NCBI RefSeq assembly: GCF_040717535.1
Contig: NZ_JBFEFI010000004.1
Span: 620,001-684,000, forward strand
Origin: Thalassoglobus sp. JC818
Lineage (GTDB): Bacteria; Planctomycetota; Planctomycetia; Planctomycetales; Planctomycetaceae
Length of the DNA stretch: 64,000 bases
Reading direction: 5' to 3'
Shown piece after piece: positions 45,548 through 54,257 of this stretch; the first letter of the stretch is position 1; the number at the start of each line of letters is the position of its first letter. The notes beneath the pieces are model-generated. The model had not been told where the DNA came from. It made no database searches and saw only the letters and a program-made list of their open reading frames with translations. The translations under genes and the position numbers were made by a program.

Positions 45548-46180
45548 ATGTTCGACTTGAACCTTGAACGGCCTTCGCCAGTTCAACCATACAACTCAGA
45601 CTACCAACGCACCCGACAGATGACTGTCGGTGACCTCCTGCTGGAAAACCGGATCATTTTCCTGGACGGGCCGATTCACGACGGCAATGCGAACATGATC
45701 GTGATGAAGTTGTTGTACCTGCAGTCAGAAAACCGTCATCAAGACGTGCACATGTACATCAACTCTCCGGGCGGATCGGTGACAGCGACTCTCGCCATCT
45801 ACGACACAATGCAGTTCCTGGAATGTAAAGTCGCCACCTACTGCGTCGGTTTGGCAGCCAGCGGTGCAGCCATCCTCGTCGCCGGTGGGGAAAAGGGTAA
45901 ACGCTACATCCTCCCACACGCGAAGATGATGATTCACCAGCCCTACGGCCAGGTGGGCGGACAGGTCTCCGACATCGAAATTCAGGCTCAGGAGATCCTG
46001 GAAACTCGTTCGACCCTGAACAAAATTCTCTCCGAGCACACCGGACAACCAGAAGAAGTCGTGGCGAAAGACACAGAGCGCGATCGCTACCTTTCACCAG
46101 CTGCGGCCAAAGAGTATGGCCTCATCGACGAAATCGTGATGAAGAAGTCGAAGGCGAAAACTGATTCCTCAGCGTCCTGA
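45548..46180 (+). CDS. clpP: ATP-dependent Clp protease proteolytic subunit (first copy)
   Basis: Serine peptidase of about 210 aa. It has [20 protein letters not shown], Ser near residue 106 in [14 protein letters not shown], His in KMMIHQPYG and Asp in DTERDRYLS, so the triad is complete. The segment around Ser is G-L-A-A-S-G-A-A, whereas the canonical text is G-Q-A-A-S-M-G-A. Residues 1-40 include a longer N-terminus than standard ClpP. A second clpP follows 95 bases later. Mixed heptamer rings, as in actinobacteria or cyanobacteria, are plausible. Confidence 0.92.
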   Translation: MFDLNLERPSPVQPYNSDYQRTRQMTVGDLLLENRIIFLDGPIHDGNANMIVMKLLYLQSENRHQDVHMYINSPGGSVTATLAIYDTMQFLECKVATYCVGLAASGAAILVAGGEKGKRYILPHAKMMIHQPYGQVGGQVSDIEIQAQEILETRSTLNKILSEHTGQPEEVVAKDTERDRYLSPAAAKEYGLIDEIVMKKSKAKTDSSAS

Positions 46181-46275
46181 CACGCGTCAAACTCACTGAA
46201 GGACTCAGAGACCAATTTCGCAATATTCACTCGGGTGATCATCTTCGAAACCAACGGAATCACGAAAGTATTCAC

Positions 46276-46878
46276 ATGTCAAATCTTGTCCCATTTGTTG
46301 TCGAAAAGTCCGGTCGCGAAGAGCGGGCGATGGACATTTACAGCCGACTGCTGAAAGACCGAATTGTCTTTCTCGGCTCCCAAGTCAACGATCAGGTCGC
46401 AAACCTGCTCGTCGCTCAACTGCTTTACCTGCAGTTTGAAGATCCCAAGTCAGACATCCATCTCTACATCAACTCCCCTGGTGGCTCCGTCACTGCGGGC
46501 ATGGCGATTTACGACACAATGCAATACATCACGTGTGATGTCGCGACTTACTGCATGGGACAGGCAGCGAGTATGGGTGCGCTCTTGCTGACTGCAGGTG
46601 CAGCTAACAAACGGTTTTCACTTCCGAACTCTCGAATCATGATTCACCAACCACTGGCAGGAATGGAAGGGACAGCGACTGACCTGGATATTCACGCCAA
46701 AGAAGTGATCAAGATGAAGAGAAAGCTCAACGAAATCCTCATCAAACACACCGGTCAAACTCTCGAACAAATCGAACGAGACACTGACCGAGACAACTTC
46801 ATGGACCCGGAAACTGCGCAAAAGTACGGACTGATCGACAGTGTCCTCGACCGACTTCCACATGGACTGGAAGGATAA
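46276..46878 (+). CDS. clpP: ATP-dependent Clp protease proteolytic subunit (second copy)
   Basis: The 200-aa protein is a canonical Clp[58 protein letters not shown] with the catalytic Ser, [10 protein letters not shown] with His and [11 protein letters not shown] with Asp. It differs from the upstream copy in the active-site surroundings and N-terminus, so the two are paralogues and not a recent duplication. ClpX is not in the window. Confidence 0.95.
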   Translation: MSNLVPFVVEKSGREERAMDIYSRLLKDRIVFLGSQVNDQVANLLVAQLLYLQFEDPKSDIHLYINSPGGSVTAGMAIYDTMQYITCDVATYCMGQAASMGALLLTAGAANKRFSLPNSRIMIHQPLAGMEGTATDLDIHAKEVIKMKRKLNEILIKHTGQTLEQIERDTDRDNFMDPETAQKYGLIDSVLDRLPHGLEG

Positions 46879-47011
46879 TCGTTTTTCGAATCGGACTTCA
46901 TGAACGAGGCCAGTAAGCAACACATCGTAGCCCGCAACCGATTGTGTTGAAGATTTGAAATCACCCTCATTCATGAAGTTCGAGTAGAAAATTCCACAAA
47001 CCTGAGTCAGC

Positions 47012-47968
47012 ATGATGCACCAGACCAACACATGGATGTGGGGCCGGACAATTTGTTTCGGTTGGGCCGGAGGTTTGTTCCTCAGCATGTTGGGCTGCGC
47101 ATCAACGAGTCACATCGATCTGCTTGAAGCAAAGCTGCGCGAACAGGAAGTCGTTGTTGAACGCTACGAACGGGAAGTGGCATCTGTCCGCGATCAATTG
47201 ATTACCGCCCAGCGACGGACTGCGATGCTCGAAGAACAACTTGCAGGAACCGGTTCACAACTGGTCTCTGCGGAAGTCACCGAGCAGATTGCTGCGATTG
47301 AGGGCATCCGCTTCAACACGCTGTTGACCGGCGCTCAGGATCTGGATTCCGAACCGGGAGATGAGCGACTCCATGCGATGGTGTACCCCCATGACGGTGA
47401 CGGCGATCTCGTCAAGCTGGTGGGTCAAATCACCTTTGAAGCAATCGATCTCTCACTCCCCGAGAGCGAGAGAACCGTTGGTCGATGGGAACTCAACAGC
47501 CAGGAAGCACTCGAGTACTGGCACACAGGCTTCCTTTCTTCAGGATTCAAGTTTGAGTTTCCGTGGCAGTCTCCTCCCGCCGGGGAAGAAGTACTACTGC
47601 ACGTGAAGCTGAAAGCCCCGGACGGGCGTGAATTTCGGGCATCTCACACGATCGAAATCGATCCCCCCAAGTTTCTGGCGACAGTTCGCCAGTCGCCTGA
47701 CTTGATCTCCACCCCTCCCAAGACCACGAGCCCTAAAACTCCAGTTGAAGGGGGCGGCAGTCCGCAGCAAATGCCCACTGACGGGACAGGCTCGCAGCGA
47801 CCTCCGGCGGTGATCGACGTCCTCGATCCGTTTACAGATTCAGAGCAAACCGCGACCAAAGCAGGATTTGCAACGATCAGCGCCGACGAGAACTCGCCTG
47901 CTCCGTTTCCGCCTGGAATTCAAACTTCTGACAATTTCCGGGACGAAACCATTCCTGCCTTTCGCTAA
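47012..47968 (+). CDS. Predicted lipoprotein with coiled coil
   Basis: The N-terminus has a hydrophobic segment ending in the lipobox LSMLGC, with Cys29 as the lipidated residue; it would be a substrate of Lgt, Lsp and the Lnt encoded 3 kb upstream. Residues 36-80 form a coiled coil (LEAKLREQEVVVERYEREVASVRDQL). A globular beta-rich domain (near 100-210) and a Pro-rich, probably disordered tail follow. The family is not recognised. The coiled coil and anchor suggest an envelope scaffold or tether. Confidence 0.8.
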   Translation: MMHQTNTWMWGRTICFGWAGGLFLSMLGCASTSHIDLLEAKLREQEVVVERYEREVASVRDQLITAQRRTAMLEEQLAGTGSQLVSAEVTEQIAAIEGIRFNTLLTGAQDLDSEPGDERLHAMVYPHDGDGDLVKLVGQITFEAIDLSLPESERTVGRWELNSQEALEYWHTGFLSSGFKFEFPWQSPPAGEEVLLHVKLKAPDGREFRASHTIEIDPPKFLATVRQSPDLISTPPKTTSPKTPVEGGGSPQQMPTDGTGSQRPPAVIDVLDPFTDSEQTATKAGFATISADENSPAPFPPGIQTSDNFRDETIPAFR

Positions 47969-48439
47969 GGCCAATTCGTTTCGTACATCTAATCCCACAG
48001 TCGGGGATTGCGTCCTCGATCAGCTGATTTGCGGTGGTTAAACCTTGCGGGCGAGTGAATTCTCTTCTCAAACACTCTCCCGGACGGAGACTGTGACGCT
48101 TTCGATTGCAGGGCGATCTCTCTAAGATGCGTTTCAGAGAGAATTGGATCAAATGTGAAGTTGATCCATCTTCTGCAGCGACAATGTGCGAACGAGTTGG
48201 TTCAGGAAGACCGCACAGATTCTTGCAACACTCCGATCTGCGTGTGAAGTGGCGAGAACCGGAGATGCGTAACGAAACTCAATCGAGCCGCTGCGGACAA
48301 ATTTTATCGAGCCGCCAAATCTGAATGATCCTTGAAGCTGTTTCGAAGTCGAAGCTGGGTTGAAAAACCGCTCGATTTAGAAGCTTCAGAGTCATGTAAA
48401 AATTGGTGCTCATTCAAGACAGAGAATCGGGAGTTCAAA
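47969..48439. other. Long intergenic region upstream of dapA
   Basis: About 470 bases without a convincing gene. A 72-codon open frame on the plus strand near 48.1-48.3 kb has no ribosome site and an unlikely composition. The only structure noticed is a weak 6-bp hairpin, CTCTCT/AGAGAG, near 48117-48140. I see no lysine riboswitch that I could support, and no repeat copy. Confidence 0.45.
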
Positions 48440-49333
48440 ATGGCCCGCAAGGGGGAGATGTTTGCAGGACTGACAGTTGCGCTCGTGACACCATTTCGAG
48501 ATGGTAAAGTCGATGAGAAAGCGCTGCGAGGTCTTGTGGATCGCCACGTCGAGGCGGGAACAGATGCTGTCAGCCCGTGTGGAACAACCGGTGAAAGCCC
48601 GACACTCAGCCATGACGAGCACGAGCGAGTGATCGCGATCGTCTGCGAACAGGCTGCTGGTCGCATCAAAGTGATGGCCGGAACGGGATCGAACAGCACA
48701 GCAGAAGCAATTCGACTGACTTCGCGAGCCAAAGAGGTCGGAGCGGACGGAGCACTGCTCGTCGCCCCCTACTACAACAAGCCGATGCAGGAAGGCTTCT
48801 ACGAGCACTACCGAGCGATCGCGGAATCTGTCGACATTCCACAGGTCGTTTACAACATCCCGGGACGTTCCGCGAAGAACATCGAACCCGAAACCATTTG
48901 CCGCTTGGGCGAGTTGAAGAACATCGTCGCTGTCAAAGAATCGACGGGATCGATGGATCAGGCATCCCAGATCCTCAACGGCAGCAACCTGACGGTCCTT
49001 TCCGGAGATGACAGCCTGACGTTGCCACTTCTGGCACTTGGTGCCTCCGGAGTGGTTTCCGTCGCAGGGAACATCGTTCCAAAAGATGTCAAAGCGATGA
49101 TCACCGCCTGGAACTCAGGCAACGTCGCCGAAGCCCAGAAACTGCATCACAAACTCTTCCCGTTGTGCCGAGACATGCTCGGACTGGCGACGAACCCGAT
49201 CCCACTGAAAGCAGCGATGAACCTGCTCGGACAGGATACGGGAGACGTCCGCTTGCCACTCACACAGCTGAGTGAATCGAGCGTGGGGAGTCTGCGTACA
49301 ACGCTTGAGAAATACGGCCTGCTCTCCTCTTGA
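48440..49333 (+). CDS. dapA: 4-hydroxy-tetrahydrodipicolinate synthase
   Basis: Condenses pyruvate with aspartate semialdehyde in the lysine/diaminopimelate pathway. The start is ATG with GGAG six bases upstream; an upstream frame extension has no family similarity. Motifs are [34 protein letters not shown] with the active-site Thr residues, [25 protein letters not shown] with catalytic Tyr near 138, and IVAVKESTG with the Schiff-base Lys near 167. The 297-aa length is standard. It is followed 140 bases later by sufD. Confidence 0.95.
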   Translation: MARKGEMFAGLTVALVTPFRDGKVDEKALRGLVDRHVEAGTDAVSPCGTTGESPTLSHDEHERVIAIVCEQAAGRIKVMAGTGSNSTAEAIRLTSRAKEVGADGALLVAPYYNKPMQEGFYEHYRAIAESVDIPQVVYNIPGRSAKNIEPETICRLGELKNIVAVKESTGSMDQASQILNGSNLTVLSGDDSLTLPLLALGASGVVSVAGNIVPKDVKAMITAWNSGNVAEAQKLHHKLFPLCRDMLGLATNPIPLKAAMNLLGQDTGDVRLPLTQLSESSVGSLRTTLEKYGLLSS

Positions 49334-49378
49334 TCTGGGGAATCGAACATTCAGGACTATGATTGAAGCGCGCAGTTC

Positions 49379-49384
49379 TATAAT
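49379..49384 (+). promoter_or_regulatory. Candidate -10 box of sufD
   Basis: A perfect TATAAT lies 91 bases before the sufD ATG, in the gap after dapA. No good -35 hexamer is found at 16-18 bases, so the call rests on the -10 box alone. Confidence 0.3.
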
Positions 49385-49474
49385 GAACCTGTGCCGGGGT
49401 CACCTTACAGACCTCCTTCATCCGTTCGTCGTCATCTGACACAACAGCTTTCAACTGATTGAGAACGTAACACC

Positions 49475-50794
49475 ATGGCAGTCACAACAGCTGACAACCG
49501 AATTGCATTCGATGCCGCAGGTTTCGAGTCGTTCCTAAGCAACCGCAATGAACCCGACTGGCTTCAGAAATCGCGTCGCGACGCCTTCGAACAGTACCAG
49601 CAACTGAGTTCTGAACCGCTCGATCCCGAAGAGTTTAAGCGTCTCGATCTGCGGACTTTTCGACCGGAAAAGTACTCGCTCAACACGTCGAGCGCGGGTG
49701 AAACATCCTTCGAAACTCTCATGCAGAATCGCGGAGAATTCGGCGGTGCGATCGTTCAAGTTGACGGAAAGTGTGTCAGTTCGTCTCTGAGCGAAGAACT
49801 GAAGAGCCAAGGCGTTCTGTTCGGGAATCTTTCCGAACTGCTCGTCGAGCATCGAGAGCTTCTCGAACCATACTTCCTCAAGAAGGCTGTGAAGGCCGGG
49901 CAGGACCGGTTCTCCGCTTGGCATGCGGCATTTTGGACGGGCGGGGCAGTTTTGTATGTCCCAAGAAATGTTGAGGTCGATGTTCCGCTCTACAGCTTGA
50001 TTGGCCTTCAGGGAGAAGGGGCTGCCGATCTCAGCCACACGTTGATCATCATTGAAGACGGAGCTTCTGCCACGCTTCTGGAAGAGACATCTTGTACCAA
50101 CGAGAACGCCGACGGACTCCATGTCGGAGCTGTCGAATTGATCGTTGGTCAAGGGGCTCGATTGCGATATGTGCAGCTTCAGAACTGGAACGAAAAAGTT
50201 CGCCACTTCGCTCACCAGTCCGGACGTGTGGCTCGCGATGCGATGCTGCAATGGACCGTTGGCGGCCTCGGTGGGAAACTGATGCACATCCATCAGGACG
50301 TCCACCTTGATGGACGCGGAGCACATGCTCAGGTCAACGGCGTGACCTTCGCAACAGACAAACAACTGTTGTCGTACTACACACAGCAGACTCATCATCA
50401 ACCGGATACATCGTCCGACCTTCTCTACAAGCAGGTCTGCCGCGATCATTCTCGCTGTGTCTGGCGAGGGATGATCAAAGTCGATGAGATCGCACAAAAA
50501 ACCGACGGTTATCAGAGAAACGATGCTTTGATGCTCAGCTCTGATGCTCGGGCAGACGCCATTCCCGGACTCGAAATCGAAGCTGACGACGTTCGCTGCA
50601 CACACGGTGCGACCGCCGGTCAGGTCGACGAAGAGCAGGTTTTCTACGCCATGTGTCGCGGTCTTTCCCGATACGAAGCAATGCACGTTATCGTCGAAGG
50701 CTTCTTCGCTGAAGTCTACGATCGCATCCCCGTCGAACTGGTTCGTGAGACGCTCAGCCAGGCAGTGGAACGCAAACTTGGCATCGGTGAATAG
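49475..50794 (+). CDS. sufD: Fe-S cluster assembly protein SufD
   Basis: Forms the SufBC2D scaffold for Fe-S clusters. The N-terminal region is helical (FLSNRNEPDWLQKSRRDAFE). The beta-helix core includes AVLYVPRNVEVDVPLYS, IIEDGASATLLEE, QTHHQPDTSSDLLYK and CVWRGMIKVDEIAQKTDGYQ. The end, DVRCTHGATAGQVDEEQVFYAMCRGLSRYEA, carries the conserved Cys-Thr-His-Gly block. It is typical in length (439 aa) but stands alone: sufB, sufC and sufS are not in the window. The reverse strand carries a long shadow frame through the same region. Confidence 0.93.
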   Translation: MAVTTADNRIAFDAAGFESFLSNRNEPDWLQKSRRDAFEQYQQLSSEPLDPEEFKRLDLRTFRPEKYSLNTSSAGETSFETLMQNRGEFGGAIVQVDGKCVSSSLSEELKSQGVLFGNLSELLVEHRELLEPYFLKKAVKAGQDRFSAWHAAFWTGGAVLYVPRNVEVDVPLYSLIGLQGEGAADLSHTLIIIEDGASATLLEETSCTNENADGLHVGAVELIVGQGARLRYVQLQNWNEKVRHFAHQSGRVARDAMLQWTVGGLGGKLMHIHQDVHLDGRGAHAQVNGVTFATDKQLLSYYTQQTHHQPDTSSDLLYKQVCRDHSRCVWRGMIKVDEIAQKTDGYQRNDALMLSSDARADAIPGLEIEADDVRCTHGATAGQVDEEQVFYAMCRGLSRYEAMHVIVEGFFAEVYDRIPVELVRETLSQAVERKLGIGE

Positions 50795-50862
50795 AGTAAG
50801 CTTGGAAGCCAGCTCCACTCACCGTGCGCGATGAAGACCTTCGAACTTGACCAACTGCTGCG

Positions 50863-51585
50863 TCAAACAGCAACAGGTGGTTTGGGAACTGGAACTGGCA
50901 TGGGTTCGCTGGGACGTTCCTTCAATTGTCCCCATTTGCTGGCTTGCCACGTTTCACCACTCGTCATGTCGAGCGCGGTGAGCCATCCGTAGTTGTAGCA
51001 AGCAGTGTCGAGGCAGATGAGGTGGCCGAGATCGAGAATCTCGCCTGACCGTTGTTCTGTATGTCCGACGACCACGGTCTTCCCGGACATGTGAGGTTCA
51101 GGATATGGCTTCTCAATCAGCGTCCATCGCAACACGTGAGGCGGCCACACTTCGGGAGGCTCGTCGGGAAGATAGAGAGCGTGCGTAAAAATGTGCGTCT
51201 CAGTCTCGAAGAAGTCGACGGTGCTCCGAATGAACTCGACGTGATCAGGAGGCACCGCATCGATGTCTCCTCCAAAGTGATAAGAGTTGACCGTTGATGT
51301 TCCTCCAAAGAGCATCCACGACTCTTTCGCTTGATCGCTCTCCAAAGCGGCTAGGAACATTTCTTCGTGGTTCCCACGGATCGCCACCAGATTGCATTGA
51401 GTCGACAGTTCGATCAGCAGTTCCAGGACCTCTTTTGATTCTCGTCCCTGATCGATGAGATCGCCAAGACAAACGAGCGTGTCGTCCGGCTGAAGGTCAG
51501 CGACTTTGACCAATGTATCGAGAGCGTGAAAACATCCGTGGATGTCTCCAATCGCAATCACCCGCGACGACGAACCTTGTGTCAT
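50863..51585 (-). CDS. Metallophosphoesterase, PPP-type serine/threonine phosphatase-like
   Basis: The 240-aa protein has the calcineurin-like metal signatures: AIGDIHGCFHAL, VCLGDLIDQGRESKEV and AIRGNHEEMFLA, then later His motifs (IFTHALYLP, VVVGHTEQR). The segment GDxxDRG is GDLIDQG here, with Gln in place of Arg. The domain resembles bacterial PrpA/PrpB or ApaH-like phosphatases, so it may act on phosphoproteins or diadenosine tetraphosphate. It is convergent with sufD. Confidence 0.87.
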   Translation of the reverse strand: MTQGSSSRVIAIGDIHGCFHALDTLVKVADLQPDDTLVCLGDLIDQGRESKEVLELLIELSTQCNLVAIRGNHEEMFLAALESDQAKESWMLFGGTSTVNSYHFGGDIDAVPPDHVEFIRSTVDFFETETHIFTHALYLPDEPPEVWPPHVLRWTLIEKPYPEPHMSGKTVVVGHTEQRSGEILDLGHLICLDTACYNYGWLTALDMTSGETWQASKWGQLKERPSEPMPVPVPKPPVAV

Positions 51586-51850
51586 CGAACGATCCTCAAG
51601 ACCACTTCACGAGCCATCACCTTCTTCATCAATCGATCCTCAAAACGGAACAGAACTGCGTTCAAACGATTCAGAAATTGAGCCAGACAAGACGCCTCCT
51701 GCTTGAGAAGTCAGTTCAAAGACTCACGTCTCTGAGCTCAAACTCTTCAAACGGTAGTCAAAACATCGACCGGGAGCCTATCATAGAAGGAAATTTTTAT
51801 TCGAGAATCGATCCATGAGCGGATCTTGTTACGGAGTCCTTTCGATTCAC

Positions 51851-54208
51851 ATGGAATCCTCAACATCTTTCCTCACGAAATTCCTGATTTGCTTCAGCAT
51901 CTGCATCGCCGGAAACCTTTTGACAGGTGAGCTTTCTGCTGATCCTCCGAGCTACAATCGCGACATCAGGCCGATCCTGTCGGACAAATGCTTTTTTTGC
52001 CACGGACCGGATGAAGAAGATCGGCAGGCAGATTTGCGGTTGGACGATGAAGCTTCTGCGAAGGAATACGCCATCGTCGCAGGCAATCTCGACGAGAGTC
52101 TGCTCATCCAACGAATTCTGAGTGACGACGAATTCGAACAGATGCCGCCGCCCGATTCGGGGAAGTCACTCACGGAGAGCGAAATCCAACTTCTTTCGGA
52201 GTGGATTCAGTCGGGTGCCGAGTACGAACCTTATTGGGCGTATGTTCCTCCTCGCTCCACTCCTGTCCCCGATCCGGGAGCACACGCAGATTGGGCGACT
52301 ACAGACATTGACCGATTTATTGCAGCCCGAATGAATGAAGAGTCATTGTCTCCTTCTCCGCAAGCTGACCCGGTGACACTGGTCCGCCGACTCTACTTTG
52401 ACTTGATCGGACTTCCTCCGTCTCCTGAAATCGTTGATCAGTTCGCCAAGTCTCCCACACCAGAATCGTACGAGATGCTTGTGGATGACCTGCTCGCTTC
52501 CCGACACTTTGGGGAACGCATGGCCGCTTACTGGCTGGATCTGGTCCGCTTTGCTGACACCGTCGGATATCATGGAGATCAGGATCACAATATCTCCCCG
52601 TACCGAGACTGGGTGATCTCTGCCTTCAACGCCGATGTTCCCTTCGATGAATTTACGAAGTCACAGCTGGCCGGAGATTTGATCAACGACGAAGACCTCA
52701 ACCAATTGATCGCATCCGGATACAACCGATTGCTTCAGACATCCCACGAAGGCGGTTTGCAGCCGAAAGAGTATCTCGCGATTTACGCAGCTGATCGTGT
52801 TCGCAACGTGTCGGCCGTCTGGATGGGAGCCACGGTAGGCTGCGCTCAATGTCACAATCACAAGTACGATCCTTACACGATCGAAGATTTTTACTCGCTT
52901 GCTGCTTTTTTCGCCGACGTCGATGAGGCCCAACACTTCAAACTCGGAAGCAACGCTCTCCCGACACGACGACCGCCTGAAATTCCAATCTTTTCTCCGG
53001 AGCAGAAAGAACGCTTAAGCGAAATCGACGAAGCTCTCACCCAGCTAACGGAAGAAGATTCCGAAGAGCGAGCCGACCTCGAAAAAGAAAAGAAAACCAT
53101 CGAGAAGAACGCTCGCTGGACCATGATCACAAAATCCATCGAGCCACGCACCATGCGTGTTTTGCCGCGAGGGAATTGGCTCGACGATTCCGGACCGATT
53201 GTCGAAGCTGCCGTTCCGCGATTTCTCGGACAAGTGAATCATCAAGGCGACCGAGCGACTCGTCTCGATTTGGCCGACTGGTTGACCGATCCCGAAGATG
53301 GAGTCGGCGGCTTGACTGCCCGGGTGCAAGTCAACCGCTTCTGGTATCTGCTGTTCGGGACCGGACTTTCGAGGTCTCTCGACGATTTCGGAGGGCAGGG
53401 TGAACCGCCAAGTCACCCGGAACTCCTCGACTACCTCGCACTCCAGTTCATCAACTCTGACTGGAGCATCAAGAAGACCATCAAACAAATCGTCATGAGT
53501 CAGGCGTACCGCCAGTCGTCAGTCGCTTCGGAATCTCTCCGAACAAAAGATCCAGGCAACCAACTGTTCGCGCGTCAGAGTTCATTTCGACTGCCAGCTG
53601 AGATGGTCCGGGACAACGCACTCGTTGTGAGCGGACTTCTGAACGATGATTTCGGAGGCAGCAGCGCCAAGCCTTATCAGCCCGTTGGATACTATCGGCA
53701 TCTCAACTTTCCACCTCGGGAATACGAATCCGACAAGGATGGCAAACAATATCGCCGCGGAGTTTATATGCACTGGCAACGCCAGTTTTTGCACCCGATG
53801 TTGAAAGCATTCGACGCTCCCAGCCGCGAAGAGTGTACTGCTCAACGCCCTCGCTCCAACACACCGCTGGCAGCATTGGTCTTGATGAACGACCCCACCT
53901 TCGTCGAAGCAGGCCGTGCGTTCGCAGAGCGGATTCTCACTGAAGCAGATCAAGCAGATTCGGATCGCATTCAATTCGCATTCAGCGAATGTCTCTCGCG
54001 AAATCCGGATCCTGTTGAGCAAAAGATTCTACTCGATCTGCTGAAGCGAAGCCGAACGGTCTACCAAGAAGACCAAACTGCTGCGGAGCAACTCCTTGAA
54101 GTCGGCCTCGATCCCGTCGAAGACATTTCAAACAAAGCGGAACTCGCTGCCTGGACGACAGTCGCTCGAGCAATTCTGAATCTCAACGAGACAATCACAC
54201 GAAACTGA
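51851..54208 (+). CDS. PSCyt1-PSCyt2 (DUF1549)-PSD1 (DUF1553) secreted cytochrome-type protein
   Basis: A signal peptide (SFLTKFLICFSICIAGNLL) precedes a planctomycete cytochrome domain with the haem motif CFFCH at residues 47-51. A DUF1549 region follows (DIDRFIAARM, LVRRLYFDLIGLPPSPEI, YWLDLVRFADTVGYHGDQDH), including a second CAQCH near residue 331 (CAQCHNHKYDP). The C-terminal DUF1553 includes WLTDPEDG, LTARVQVNRFWYLLFGTGL and IVMSQAYRQSS. These proteins are usually encoded beside a DUF1501 gene, which is missing here. The ATG that gives the signal peptide is used, and the frame is open 12 codons further upstream. The redox role is inferred. Confidence 0.92.
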   Translation: MESSTSFLTKFLICFSICIAGNLLTGELSADPPSYNRDIRPILSDKCFFCHGPDEEDRQADLRLDDEASAKEYAIVAGNLDESLLIQRILSDDEFEQMPPPDSGKSLTESEIQLLSEWIQSGAEYEPYWAYVPPRSTPVPDPGAHADWATTDIDRFIAARMNEESLSPSPQADPVTLVRRLYFDLIGLPPSPEIVDQFAKSPTPESYEMLVDDLLASRHFGERMAAYWLDLVRFADTVGYHGDQDHNISPYRDWVISAFNADVPFDEFTKSQLAGDLINDEDLNQLIASGYNRLLQTSHEGGLQPKEYLAIYAADRVRNVSAVWMGATVGCAQCHNHKYDPYTIEDFYSLAAFFADVDEAQHFKLGSNALPTRRPPEIPIFSPEQKERLSEIDEALTQLTEEDSEERADLEKEKKTIEKNARWTMITKSIEPRTMRVLPRGNWLDDSGPIVEAAVPRFLGQVNHQGDRATRLDLADWLTDPEDGVGGLTARVQVNRFWYLLFGTGLSRSLDDFGGQGEPPSHPELLDYLALQFINSDWSIKKTIKQIVMSQAYRQSSVASESLRTKDPGNQLFARQSSFRLPAEMVRDNALVVSGLLNDDFGGSSAKPYQPVGYYRHLNFPPREYESDKDGKQYRRGVYMHWQRQFLHPMLKAFDAPSREECTAQRPRSNTPLAALVLMNDPTFVEAGRAFAERILTEADQADSDRIQFAFSECLSRNPDPVEQKILLDLLKRSRTVYQEDQTAAEQLLEVGLDPVEDISNKAELAAWTTVARAILNLNETITRN

Positions 54209-54257
54209 TTTGGTTCGGAGCGGAGTAGAACTTAACGGGAGACAGACTTCGGCGCAC

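Noticed and set aside
48106-48324. A 72-codon frame between the lipoprotein gene and dapA
   Set aside because: It has no ribosome site, biased Arg/Ser composition, and no resemblance to any family.
49535-50818. A 427-codon open frame on the reverse strand through sufD
   Set aside because: It is the mirror of a clear sufD gene, contains no recognisable domain, and has Cys/Arg/Ser-rich composition typical of reverse-complement shadows.
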